The translations under genes were made by a program, and so were the position numbers. 21,279 nt of DNA from Caulobacteraceae bacterium (GTDB lineage Bacteria > Pseudomonadota > Alphaproteobacteria > Caulobacterales > Caulobacteraceae), in the NCBI GenBank assembly GCA_020852035.1, contig JADZBR010000276.1, positions 1-21,279 of the forward strand. Reading direction: 5' to 3'. The notes below the pieces were generated by a model that was not told the origin of the DNA, did not search any database, and worked only from the letters and a program-made list of their open reading frames with translations. Shown piece after piece: positions 7,672 to 14,224 of the stretch (the first letter of the stretch is position 1; every line of letters starts with the position of its first letter).

Positions 7672-8399
7672 CGGAAGGCGCGGGCCAGTTCGGCCTCCGC
7701 GTTCGCCTCATACCAGCGGCCGTGGGCCAGGACCGCGCGCTGCGGCGAGGCGTCCAGCATCCGTCGGACGGCGGCGCGCACTTCGGCCCGTCGCGACAGA
7801 TAGTTCAGGCGCATGTCGTAGGGCGCCGAGCCGTTGGGGTCGGCGCAGCCGCCCCAGCGGGTGAGGAGCCGCCATCCGAGGCAGGTGGTCCGCTCCGGCT
7901 GGAAGTTCTCGATCAGGTCGGTGAGAATCGCCGTGCGCGAAGGCCGGTGGTGAAAAAGCACCTCGCTGACCAGGCCGCCGGGGGCCAGCGCCTGGTCGAT
8001 CTGGCCGGCCCAGGCCGCCGGCGGGGCGTCGCCCAGGTCTTCGTCCCAGGCCGTGAACCGTTCGCGGCTGCGCCGCCGCACGCCGGGCGCGGCGTAGGCG
8101 CGGGCCTGGGGATAGCGCGCCTTCCAGTCGGCCACCCACCAGTAGTGGATGGTGTTCGGCGCGCTCAGCCAGCGGGCCGGGCCAAGCGCGTCGACCTGGG
8201 CTCCAAGCTCCGGGGTCAGGGGCGTCGGCGAATGCACCCACAGGCCCTGCGGCAGGCGCACGATCGTGGCGCGGGTAGGAAAGCCGAACGTCAGCCCCAG
8301 GGCGTAGTCCATGCGGATCTCCGGCCCGTCGACGACCCAGACGTCCTCGGCGACCGGCTTCAGGACGTTGATCGGCTCGTAGAGGCGATAGCAGCCCAT
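7656..8399 (-). CDS. DUF4336 domain-containing protein
   Basis: A 247-residue soluble protein of the DUF4336 family, related in fold to metallo-beta-lactamases. It starts with the family's typical YEPINVLKPVAEDVWVVDGP. Further matches are LWVHSPTPL, LSAPNTIHYWWV near residue 80, VLFHHRPSRTAILTDLIENF in the second half and VLAHGRWYE near the C terminus. The canonical HxHxDH metal site is not seen, so hydrolase activity is uncertain. The ATG at 8399 (complement) lies 16 bp downstream of the purS stop; the 3' end overlaps the DUF3291 gene. The two DUF genes form a coupled pair within the purine cluster. Function unknown. Confidence 0.85.
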   Translation of the reverse strand: MGCYRLYEPINVLKPVAEDVWVVDGPEIRMDYALGLTFGFPTRATIVRLPQGLWVHSPTPLTPELGAQVDALGPARWLSAPNTIHYWWVADWKARYPQARAYAAPGVRRRSRERFTAWDEDLGDAPPAAWAGQIDQALAPGGLVSEVLFHHRPSRTAILTDLIENFQPERTTCLGWRLLTRWGGCADPNGSAPYDMRLNYLSRRAEVRAAVRRMLDASPQRAVLAHGRWYEANAEAELARAFRWALR

Positions 8400-8415
8400 C
8401 GCGAGCTCCCGGCCT

Positions 8416-8655
8416 TCACTCCGCGTCGATGCGGTAGCTCTCGATGACGGTATTGGCGAGCAGCTTCTCGCACATCGCCCTGGCCTCCGCCTCGGCGGCG
8501 GCCTTGTCGGCGGCGGGCAGGTCGAACTCGATGGTGCGGCCCACGCGCACGTCGGCGACGCCGGGCCAGCCCAGGCCGTGCAGGGCCGCTTCCACCGCCT
8601 TGCCCTGCACGTCGAGCACGCCGGGCTTCAGGACCACATGCACCACGACCTTCAA
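8416..8655 (-). CDS. purS: Phosphoribosylformylglycinamidine synthase subunit PurS
   Basis: The 79-residue structural subunit of the PurLQS form of FGAM synthetase, bridging PurL and PurQ so that ammonia can pass between them. It shows KVVVHVVLKPGVLDVQGKAV, then a DVRVGRTIEFDL strand and a C-terminal LLANTVIESYRID. The length is normal for PurS. The start is a TTG at 8655 (complement): it is the only codon that begins the conserved first strand correctly, and GGAGAG lies five bases upstream. It is 40 bp downstream of purC, same strand, so the two are co-transcribed. Confidence 0.95.
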   Translation of the reverse strand: MKVVVHVVLKPGVLDVQGKAVEAALHGLGWPGVADVRVGRTIEFDLPAADKAAAEAEARAMCEKLLANTVIESYRIDAE

Positions 8656-8695
8656 ATCGGCTCTCCATTCATCGCCGCGCCCGCCCAGTGCGGCC

Positions 8696-9457
8696 TCAAT
8701 GCAGGCCGCCCTGGATGACGGTGGGCATCTCGTTCATCACGCCCAGGCGGCGGGCGACTTCAGTGTAGCTCTCGATGACGTTGCCGAGGTCGCGGCGGAA
8801 GCGGTCCTTGTCCAGCTTCTCGTTGGTGGTGGCGTCCCACAGGCGGCAGCTGTCGGGGCTGATCTCGTCGGCCAGGATGATGCGCGGGAAGTCGTTTTCC
8901 CAGATGCGGCCGAACTCGATCTTGAAGTCCACCAGGGTGATGTTGATGCCCAGGAAGAGGCCGGTGAGGAAGTCGTTGACCCTGAGCGTCAGGGCCATGA
9001 TGTCGTCGATGTCCTGGGTCGAGGCCCAGTTGAAGGCGGTGATGTGCTCTTCCGACACCAGGGGGTCGTTCAGCTTGTCGTCCTTCAGGCAGAACTCGAT
9101 GATCGAGCGGGGAAGGGGCGAGCCCTCCTCCAGCCCCAGCCGCTTGGAGAGCGAGCCGGCGGCGACGTTGCGGCAGATCACCTCCAACGGGATGATCTCC
9201 ACCTCGCGGATCAGCTGTTCGCGCAGCGACAGCCGACGGATGAAGTGGTTCTGGACGCCGATCTGGCCCAGCTTGGTCATCACATATTCGCTGATGCGGT
9301 TGTTGATGACGCCCTTGCCCTCCAGCGTCGCCTTCTTCTCGCCGTTGAAGGCGGTGGCGTCGTCCTTGAAGTACTGGATCAGGGTGCCGGGTTCGGGCCC
9401 TTCGTAGAGGATCTTGGCCTTGCCCTCGTAGATCTTCTTGCGGCGGGAGTTGGTCAT
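8696..9457 (-). CDS. purC: Phosphoribosylaminoimidazole-succinocarboxamide synthase (SAICAR synthase)
   Basis: Ligates aspartate to CAIR with ATP to give SAICAR in purine synthesis. It is 253 residues, normal for bacterial PurC. Signature stretches: KKIYEGKAKILYEGPEPG at the start (nucleotide-binding strand), FNGEKKATLEGKG, CRNVAAGSLSKRLG, TLVDFKIEFG and ADEISPDSCRLWD. The ATG at 9457 (complement) is chosen because the conserved region begins within eight residues of it, although the frame stays open to 9748. No strong Shine-Dalgarno is seen. It is the first gene of the minus-strand pur cluster and divergent from the zeta gene; a promoter candidate lies about 90 bases upstream. Confidence 0.96.
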   Translation of the reverse strand: MTNSRRKKIYEGKAKILYEGPEPGTLIQYFKDDATAFNGEKKATLEGKGVINNRISEYVMTKLGQIGVQNHFIRRLSLREQLIREVEIIPLEVICRNVAAGSLSKRLGLEEGSPLPRSIIEFCLKDDKLNDPLVSEEHITAFNWASTQDIDDIMALTLRVNDFLTGLFLGINITLVDFKIEFGRIWENDFPRIILADEISPDSCRLWDATTNEKLDKDRFRRDLGNVIESYTEVARRLGVMNEMPTVIQGGLH

Positions 9458-9546
9458 TGGCGGATACGCCCAAAGAGGAACGGCCAAGCCGCGTGAGGCA
9501 GGGCGCCCCGCGCCGACTCGGCCGCGAAGAGGTTCATTCAAGGCCG

Positions 9547-9575
9547 CATTTAGCGCCCCCGGGCCTTGCGCGCAA
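9547..9575 (-). promoter_or_regulatory. purC: Candidate purC promoter
   Basis: On the minus strand TTGCGC (9575-9570), 15 bases, then GCTAAATG (9554-9547). This resembles the Caulobacter housekeeping pattern TTGACG / GCTANAWC, with a -35 mismatch and a slightly long spacer. It would leave a leader of about 85 bases before purC. Confidence 0.35.
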
Positions 9576-9690
9576 ATCAGCCGGCCGCGCCGGGGTCGGC
9601 TTGTCGACATGGTTTCGCCGCCGATCGCCGCCAAGGTTCCGACTGTCGCGGCGGTCCACGTAAAACTGTTCGCGCGCCACGCGTTCCGAA

Positions 9691-9719
9691 TTGCCGGGGG
9701 CGTCCGGCCACGATATGTG
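9691..9719 (+). promoter_or_regulatory. Candidate promoter of the zeta inhibitor gene
   Basis: TTGCCG (9691-9696), 17 bases, then TATGTG (9714-9719). It ends about 31 bases before the ATG at 9751, which has AGGA as its ribosome binding site. Matches to consensus are partial. Confidence 0.3.
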
Positions 9720-9750
9720 ACGCCGCCTATTCGAAAACCCCAGGACATTC

Positions 9751-10074
9751 ATGAGCACGTTCGACGATCGCGAGAAGGGTTTCGAAAAGAAGTTCGCCCT
9801 GGATCAGGACCAGGAGTTCCGCGCCAACGCCCGCCGCAACCGCCTGCTCGGCCAGTGGGCCGGCGAGCTGATGGGCCTGGAGGGCCAGTCGGCCGAGGAC
9901 TACGCCAAGGCGGTGGTCAAGTCGGACTTCGAGCTGCCGGGCGACGACGACGTGCTGCGCAAGGTCTTCGAGGACCTGAAGAGCGCCGGGCTCTCCACCA
10001 CCGAGGGCGAGGTCCGCAACAAGATGGACGAGTTGCTCGCCCAGGCCCGCGAACAGGTGCGCGCCGGCAGCTAG
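9751..10074 (+). CDS. F1FO-ATPase inhibitor subunit zeta (DUF1476)
   Basis: A 107-residue helical protein of the DUF1476 family, which was identified in Paracoccus as the zeta subunit: it binds F1 through an N-terminal inhibitory helix and blocks ATP hydrolysis. Visible: the conserved start TFDDREKGFEKKFALDQD, then FRANARRNRLLGQWAGELMG, and a charged helical bundle with KSDFELPGDDDVLRKV. No Cys, signal or membrane segment. The ATG at 9751 has AGGA nine bases upstream. Divergent from purC, a neighbourhood I recall from many alphaproteobacteria, so linkage to purine genes is probably ancestral. Inhibitory function is inferred from the family. Confidence 0.9.
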   Translation: MSTFDDREKGFEKKFALDQDQEFRANARRNRLLGQWAGELMGLEGQSAEDYAKAVVKSDFELPGDDDVLRKVFEDLKSAGLSTTEGEVRNKMDELLAQAREQVRAGS

Positions 10075-10090
10075 GGTCGCCGCTTGCGTT

Positions 10091-10104
10091 TGATTATATA
10101 ATCA
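10091..10104. promoter_or_regulatory. Perfect AT-rich palindrome, probable ArsR operator
   Basis: TGATTATATAATCA is a perfect 14-bp palindrome in DNA otherwise around 70% GC, about 30 bases before the start of the ArsR-type gene. The AT-rich twofold symmetry is what ArsR-family dimers bind, so autoregulation is likely. Its TATATAAT core could also serve as part of a -10 element, so bound regulator would block transcription. Confidence 0.55.
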
Positions 10105-10135
10105 TCTAATTAGACGGTCATCGAAGGAGATGGCC

Positions 10136-10717
10136 GTGACCGACACCGACCTCGACACTTTGCTCGCCTTCTTCAAGGCGATGGCCAATGAGAGCCGCCT
10201 GCGCATCGTCGGCCTGATCGCCGAGCGCGAGCGCAGCGTTCAGGAGCTGGCGCAGCTTCTGAATCTGAAAGAGCCCACCGTTTCGCACCATCTGGCCGCG
10301 CTGAAGGCGCTCGGGCTGGTGAAGACGCGGGTGGACGGGGTGACCCACTGGAACCGGCTGGAGACCGAGGCCCTGACCGGCTTCAACCGCGCCCTGCTGG
10401 ACCGCGGCGCGGTGAGCGCGCTCGCCGAACCGCCGGAGACCGACGCGGCCCGGGTGATCGCCAACTTCCTGAACGAGGACGGCACGCTCAAGCACCTGCC
10501 GGCCAGTCGCAAGAAGCGCTGGATGGTGCTGGAGTGGCTGATGGAGGGCTTCGAGGAGGAACGGCGCTATCCCGAGAAGGAGGTCAACGCCATCCTCCAG
10601 CAGCGCCATTGGGATTCGGCGACGATCCGCCGCGAGATGGTCGGCTACCGGATGCTGGCGCGCGAGGACAACATCTACTGGCGCCTGCCGCGCGAAGGCT
10701 GGGTGACGGTGGGGTAG
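10136..10717 (+). CDS. ArsR-family regulator with C-terminal DUF2087
   Basis: A 193-residue DNA-binding protein: N-terminal winged helix of the ArsR family (helix-turn-helix at about residues 35-60, SVQELAQLLNLKEPTVSHHL), followed by a DUF2087 domain in the second half (NEDGTLKHLPASRKKRW to YWRLP). The protein has no Cys at all, so it cannot be a Cys-based metal sensor such as ArsR or SmtB; its ligand is unknown. Start choice: the ATG at 10130 directly abuts AGGAG (10125-10129) and is too close to use it, whereas the in-frame GTG at 10136 has ideal six-base spacing, so GTG is preferred; the ATG form would be two residues longer. It lies 60 bp after the zeta gene. The palindrome at 10091-10104 suggests autoregulation. 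Confidence 0.85.
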   Translation: MTDTDLDTLLAFFKAMANESRLRIVGLIAERERSVQELAQLLNLKEPTVSHHLAALKALGLVKTRVDGVTHWNRLETEALTGFNRALLDRGAVSALAEPPETDAARVIANFLNEDGTLKHLPASRKKRWMVLEWLMEGFEEERRYPEKEVNAILQQRHWDSATIRREMVGYRMLAREDNIYWRLPREGWVTVG

Positions 10718-10720
10718 CTT

Positions 10721-10777
10721 CCTTCTCCCGGTCGGGAGAAGGATAGACGCGCCGCAAGGCGCGGCGAGGATGAGGGC
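10721..10777 (+). repeat. Modular palindromic repeat unit 1
   Basis: Head hairpin: a perfect 22-bp palindrome with CCTTCTCCCG against CGGGAGAAGG (10721-10742). Second hairpin: CGCGCC-GCAA-GGCGCG (10748-10763). G-rich tail: GGATGAGGG. It begins four bases after the ArsR-type gene stop. Same head/hairpin/tail layout as the inverted unit at 10804-10855. Between them is a third palindrome, CCTCTCCGGAGAGG, at 10784-10797. It may also act as terminator. Confidence 0.7.
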
Positions 10778-10803
10778 TTGCGCCCTCTCCGGAGAGGCCG
10801 GAA

Positions 10804-10855
10804 CCCCTCACCCGCCCGCGCTTCGCGCGGATTTCCCTCTCCCTCAGGGAGAGGG
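10804..10855 (-). repeat. Modular palindromic repeat unit 2 (inverted)
   Basis: Read on the minus strand: head hairpin CCCTCTCCC / GGGAGAGGG (10835-10855), GC hairpin CCGCGC / GCGCGG (10816-10830), and tail GGGTGAGGGG. The layout mirrors unit 1 in opposite orientation. The head overlaps the last codons and stop of purB. Confidence 0.7.
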
Positions 10856-12160
10856 ATTGGCGCCGAACACCCGGGCGAAGATCGTGTCCACGTGCTTGAA
10901 GTGGTAGCCGAGGCCGAAGAGCTCGGCGAGCTCGTCGTCCGAGAGGTTCGGGCGCACCACCGGGTCGGCCGTCAGGAAATCGAGAAAGGCGCCTTCGCCG
11001 CGCCAGACCTTCATCGCCGCGCCCTGCACCGCCGCATAGGCGTCCTCGCGCGAGACGCCCTTCTGGGTCAGCGCCAGCAGCACCCGCTGGGAGTGAACCA
11101 GGCCGCTGAGGCGGTCGAGGTTCTTCAGCATGTTCTCCGGATAGACCAGCAGCCGGTCGACCACGCCGGCCAGCCGCCGCAGGGCGAAGTCGAGATGCAC
11201 GGTGGCGTCCGGCGCGATGCCGCGCTCGACCGATGAGTGGCTGATGTCGCGCTCGTGCCAGAGGGCGACGTTCTCCATCGCCGGAACCACCGCCGAGCGG
11301 ACCAGGCGGGCGAGGCCGGTCAGGTTCTCGGTGAGGATCGGGTTCCTCTTGTGCGGCATGGCCGAGGAGCCCTTCTGGCCCTTGTCGAAGAACTCCTCGG
11401 CCTCCAGCACCTCGGTGCGTTGCAGGTGGCGGATCTCGACGGCCAACCGCTCGACGGAGCTGGCCACCACGCCCAGCGCCGCGAAGTAGGCCGCGTGCCG
11501 GTCGCGCGGGATCACCTGGGTGGAGACCGGCTCGACGGCGAGGCCCAGCTTGTCGGCGACATGCTGTTCCACGCGCGGGTCGACGTTGGCGAAGGTGCCG
11601 ACCGCGCCCGAGATGGCGCAGGTGGCGACCTCGAAGCGGGCCATCGCCAGCCGTTCCTTGGCGCGCTGGAACTCGGCGTAGTGGCCGGCGAGCTTCAGGC
11701 CGAAGGTGGTCGGCTCGGCGTGGATGGCGTGGCTGCGGCCGACGGTGGGGGTCAGCTTGTGCTCGTAGGCGCGCTTCTTGAGCGCCGCCAGCACCAGGTC
11801 GACATCCTCGATCAGCAGGTCGGTGGCCCGCGAAAGCTGCACCGCCAGGGCCGTGTCGTTGACGTCGGACGAGGTCATGCCCTGGTGCAGGAACCGCGCC
11901 TCGGGGCCGACGATCTCGGTCACGTGGGTGAGGAAGGCGATGACGTCGTGCTTCACCTCGCGCTCGATCTCGTCGATGCGCTCGGCGTTCCAGATGGCGT
12001 CCTTGCCCTTTTCCCAGATCACCTCGGCCGCGCGCTTGGGGATCACACCGAGTTCGGCCATCGCGTCGGCGGCGTGGGCCTCGATCTCGAACATGATGCG
12101 GAAGCGGGTCTGCGGCGACCAGATGTCGGCCGCTTCGGGTCGGGCGTAGCGCGGGATCAT
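10844..12160 (-). CDS. purB: Adenylosuccinate lyase
   Basis: A lyase acting twice in purine synthesis: SAICAR to AICAR plus fumarate, and adenylosuccinate to AMP plus fumarate. It is 438 residues, normal for bacterial PurB. Signatures: the fumarase/aspartase superfamily loop KGSSAMPHKRNP at residues 263-274 with the catalytic Ser pair, MTSSDVNDTA near residue 95, GRSHAIHAEPT with His144/His147, and IPRDRHA near residue 217. The ATG at 12160 (complement) is chosen because MIPRYARPEA is the family start; the frame is open for 20 more codons but that stretch runs into a palindromic repeat. A TTGACT at 12195-12190 (minus) could be a -35, which would imply a nearly leaderless mRNA. The last four residues (NPSP) and the stop lie inside a repeat head. 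Confidence 0.95.
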   Translation of the reverse strand: MIPRYARPEAADIWSPQTRFRIMFEIEAHAADAMAELGVIPKRAAEVIWEKGKDAIWNAERIDEIEREVKHDVIAFLTHVTEIVGPEARFLHQGMTSSDVNDTALAVQLSRATDLLIEDVDLVLAALKKRAYEHKLTPTVGRSHAIHAEPTTFGLKLAGHYAEFQRAKERLAMARFEVATCAISGAVGTFANVDPRVEQHVADKLGLAVEPVSTQVIPRDRHAAYFAALGVVASSVERLAVEIRHLQRTEVLEAEEFFDKGQKGSSAMPHKRNPILTENLTGLARLVRSAVVPAMENVALWHERDISHSSVERGIAPDATVHLDFALRRLAGVVDRLLVYPENMLKNLDRLSGLVHSQRVLLALTQKGVSREDAYAAVQGAAMKVWRGEGAFLDFLTADPVVRPNLSDDELAELFGLGYHFKHVDTIFARVFGANPSP

Positions 12161-12207
12161 GCGCGCGGGATGGGCGGGCCTGGGCGGGGAGTCAAGGCTC
12201 GGGCCGA

Positions 12208-12267
12208 AATCCTCCCCCATGCAGCGCAGCGGAATGGGGGAGGGGGACCGCGAAGCGGGGGAGGATT
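12208..12267. repeat. Modular palindromic repeat unit 3
   Basis: Between the MFS stop (12271) and the purB start (12160). Head hairpin CCTCCCCCAT (12211-12220) against ATGGGGGAGG (12234-12243); GC hairpin CCGC-GAA-GCGG (12248-12258); tail GGGGGAGGATT (12257-12267), which is also complementary to AATCCTCCCCC at 12208-12218, so the whole unit can close on itself. Same head, GC-hairpin and tail layout as the other repeats here. Confidence 0.65.
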
Positions 12268-12270
12268 AGC

Positions 12271-13728
12271 TTAAGCCTCCGCCGCGACCTTCGCTTGAGC
12301 TTCTTCCAGGTCCTTGGGCAGGCTGATGGCGGCCAGCAGGTAGTGCACGCCGGCCCAGGCGTAGATCAGCAGGTTCCACACCAGCCCCTCGCGGGTGCCC
12401 TGCGCCGAGGCGGCGTGGCAGGCTTCGGTCAGGGCCGCGCTCGCGCCCTTCGGCGCCACCCCGCCCGGGCAGGCGGTGATGAAGTCGCCCATGTTGCTGG
12501 CGGCGAAGAGGTGGGTGGTGATCATGTCGATGCACCAGCCGCAGAACGGCGGGCCGAAGCCCAGGGCGATCAGGTTCAGCACGAAGAACAGCAGCGCCGT
12601 CGCCGTCGCGCGCATCCGCAGGCTGACGGCGTTCTGGATCACGCCGAAGGTCGGGCCAAGGTAGGTGTAGTGGAAGACGCCGGGGATCAGCAGCAGGGCC
12701 GCCGCCAGCTGCCAGCTGTCGCGGGTGTAGCAGATTATGTAGAGCGGGCAGGCGACGATCAGGCCGATGGCCGGCACCAGGGCGTACCAGCGGGTGCTGC
12801 GCTTGCCGGCCCAGTCGGTCAGGAAGCCGCCGACCAGGGTGCCGGCGCCGGCCGAAACCCCGCCGATGATCCCGAAGATCATCCCCACCTCGGCGTAGTT
12901 GAGGCCGAAGTTGCGGATGAAGTAGGGCTGGGCGAACTGGCCGGTGCCATAGCCGGCGAAGGAGGCCAGGGTGATGCCGGCCACCATGTGGAAGAAGCTC
13001 CACTTGCCGAAGATGCGCTTGGCGACCTCCCAGACCGGCGGCGGCGCGGCCAGGGCGGGGGCGACTTCCTCGCCCTCCACGTCGGGCAGCGGGCCGGCCA
13101 GTTCGCGGTCGGAGTGGCCGCGCGGCGGCTCCTTGACGAACAGCTTGATCAGCAGCGCCACCAGGAGGCCCGGAAGGCCGACGATGACGAAGGCCGCGCG
13201 CCAGTCGAGATTCTGCGCGATCCAGCCGCCGGCGACGGCGCCGAACATGCTGCCGAGCGGAATGCCGATGGAGTAGATCGACAGGGCCGAGGCCCGCTTT
13301 TTGGGCTCGTAGTAGTCGGAGATCAGCGAATGGGCCGGCGGCGACAGCCCCGCCTCGCCGACGCCGACGCCGACCCGCAGCAGCAGCAGCTGAAGGAAGC
13401 TGTGCGCCATGCCGCAGGCGGCGGTGAAGCCGGACCAGATGACCACGGCGACGGTGATGATGTTCACCCGGCTCCTGCGCTCGGCCAGCCGGGCGATGGG
13501 GATGCCAAGGGTCGTGTAGAGCAGCGCGAAGGCCAGGCCGCCCAAAAGGCCCAGCTGGGTGTCGGTGATCTTCAGGTCTTCCTTGATCGCCTGACCGATG
13601 GTCGAGATGATCGTGCGGTCGATGAAGTTGAAGGTGTAGGCCAGCACCAGCAGCCACAGGACGGTGGTCTTGTAGCTCTCGGAAAACAGCGGCTTGCGCG
13701 CTGCGTTCCCCGCGTCGATCGCCGACAT
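12271..13728 (-). CDS. MFS transporter, spinster-like family
   Basis: A 485-residue inner-membrane transporter of the major facilitator superfamily. TFNFIDRTIISTIGQAIKED in the first helix region, the motif-A loop GIPIARLAERRSR, the motif-C-like GVGVGEAGLSPPAHSLISDY and KKRASALSIYSIGIPLGSMF resemble the spinster (Spns-like) group common in Caulobacterales and Sphingomonadales. About 12 hydrophobic segments; a charged linker around residues 200-230 joins the halves. The ATG at 13728 (complement) is chosen because the preceding 32 open codons are not membrane-protein-like and the start gives MSAIDAGN before the first helix; GGGGGA lies upstream. Substrate unknown. Same strand as purB, separated by a repeat unit; its C terminus ends four bases from that repeat. 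Confidence 0.88.
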   Translation of the reverse strand: MSAIDAGNAARKPLFSESYKTTVLWLLVLAYTFNFIDRTIISTIGQAIKEDLKITDTQLGLLGGLAFALLYTTLGIPIARLAERRSRVNIITVAVVIWSGFTAACGMAHSFLQLLLLRVGVGVGEAGLSPPAHSLISDYYEPKKRASALSIYSIGIPLGSMFGAVAGGWIAQNLDWRAAFVIVGLPGLLVALLIKLFVKEPPRGHSDRELAGPLPDVEGEEVAPALAAPPPVWEVAKRIFGKWSFFHMVAGITLASFAGYGTGQFAQPYFIRNFGLNYAEVGMIFGIIGGVSAGAGTLVGGFLTDWAGKRSTRWYALVPAIGLIVACPLYIICYTRDSWQLAAALLLIPGVFHYTYLGPTFGVIQNAVSLRMRATATALLFFVLNLIALGFGPPFCGWCIDMITTHLFAASNMGDFITACPGGVAPKGASAALTEACHAASAQGTREGLVWNLLIYAWAGVHYLLAAISLPKDLEEAQAKVAAEA

Positions 13729-13809
13729 GACGCTGTTCCCCCGAACGATTCTTGTCGTTGCCGGCCATCTAGGCAGAGGCGCGCGGAGAGCGCCAGCCTC
13801 GGCGCGGAG

Positions 13810-13861
13810 GTGACACCCTGTCACAACCCCTGCATAAACCCGCCATTCAGCCTCGGTTCAG
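13810..13861. promoter_or_regulatory. Regulatory region between MFS and PepSY operon
   Basis: Two ordered motifs in the divergent region. GTGACA-CCC-TGTCAC (13810-13824) is a perfect inverted repeat. TTCAG occurs twice, at 13846-13850 and 13857-13861, exactly 11 bases apart start to start; an 11-base direct repeat is the spacing recognised by OmpR/PhoB-family regulators, and such a regulator is encoded 360 bp downstream. Both are candidate operators; no clear -35/-10 pair is seen. Confidence 0.4.
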
Positions 13862-13884
13862 TCCGCCACGCCTAGAGATGGCGC

Positions 13885-14223
13885 ATGAAGTACGCAGCCC
13901 TCATCGCCGCCGCCCTGATCGGCGCCGCCCTTCCGGCGGCCGTCGACGCGCAGCCGCGCTGGCAGCGCGGCGAAACCTCTGACGCCCAGAGCCGGGGACG
14001 GGGCGGCGACCGCGACGGTCCGCGCCGCGGCGGCTTCGAGCGGCAGGGCCAGACCATCTCCATGTCGCAGGCCATCAACATCGCTCGGGCGCGCGTGCCC
14101 GGCCGGGTGCTGGACGCCGGCATGGCGGGCGCCAACTATCGGGTCCGGCTGATGACCGCCGACGGCCGGGTGGTGGACTTCATCATCGACGCCGGCTCCG
14201 GCGCGATCCTTTCGGGGAGGTAG
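13885..14223 (+). CDS. Periplasmic PepSY-domain protein
   Basis: A 112-residue exported protein. Residues 1-22 form a Sec signal peptide (Lys2, hydrophobic core, likely cut after VDA). Then comes an Arg/Gly/Asp-rich linker (about 23-55) and a C-terminal PepSY-like domain (ISMSQAINIARARVPG to VVDFIIDAGSGAILS). PepSY domains occur in periplasmic regulators and peptidase inhibitors. It starts an operon with the response regulator one base after its stop and the kinase beyond, so it may act as a periplasmic accessory to that two-component system, or be its autoregulated target (inference). The ATG at 13885 gives a proper signal peptide; the Shine-Dalgarno is weak. Confidence 0.85.
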   Translation: MKYAALIAAALIGAALPAAVDAQPRWQRGETSDAQSRGRGGDRDGPRRGGFERQGQTISMSQAINIARARVPGRVLDAGMAGANYRVRLMTADGRVVDFIIDAGSGAILSGR

Positions 14224-14224
14224 G

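Larger units (their letters stand above)
9458..9750. other. Divergent intergenic region purC / zeta inhibitor
   Basis: About 290 bp between two divergent starts. It holds candidate promoters facing each way (9547-9575 minus, 9691-9719 plus). No convincing small gene, RNA gene or riboswitch-like structure is seen; the open frames here are extensions of the neighbours. No PurR-type operator is evident by eye. Confidence 0.5.

Noticed and set aside
9458..9748. 97-codon N-terminal extension of purC
   Set aside because: PurC normally starts a few residues before KKIYEGKAK; the upstream stretch is intergenic with promoter candidates.
10721..10855. Possible CRISPR array or tandem repeat
   Set aside because: The elements are palindromes in inverted orientation with no regular repeat-spacer periodicity and no cas genes.
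12161..12220. 20-codon N-terminal extension of purB
   Set aside because: The extension runs into a palindromic repeat and is not family-like; the ATG at 12160 starts the conserved sequence.
12295..13875. 526-codon plus-strand frame opposite the spinster-like MFS gene
   Set aside because: The minus-strand transporter with its membrane helices is clearly the real gene; this frame is a Gly/Gln/Asp-rich antisense shadow.
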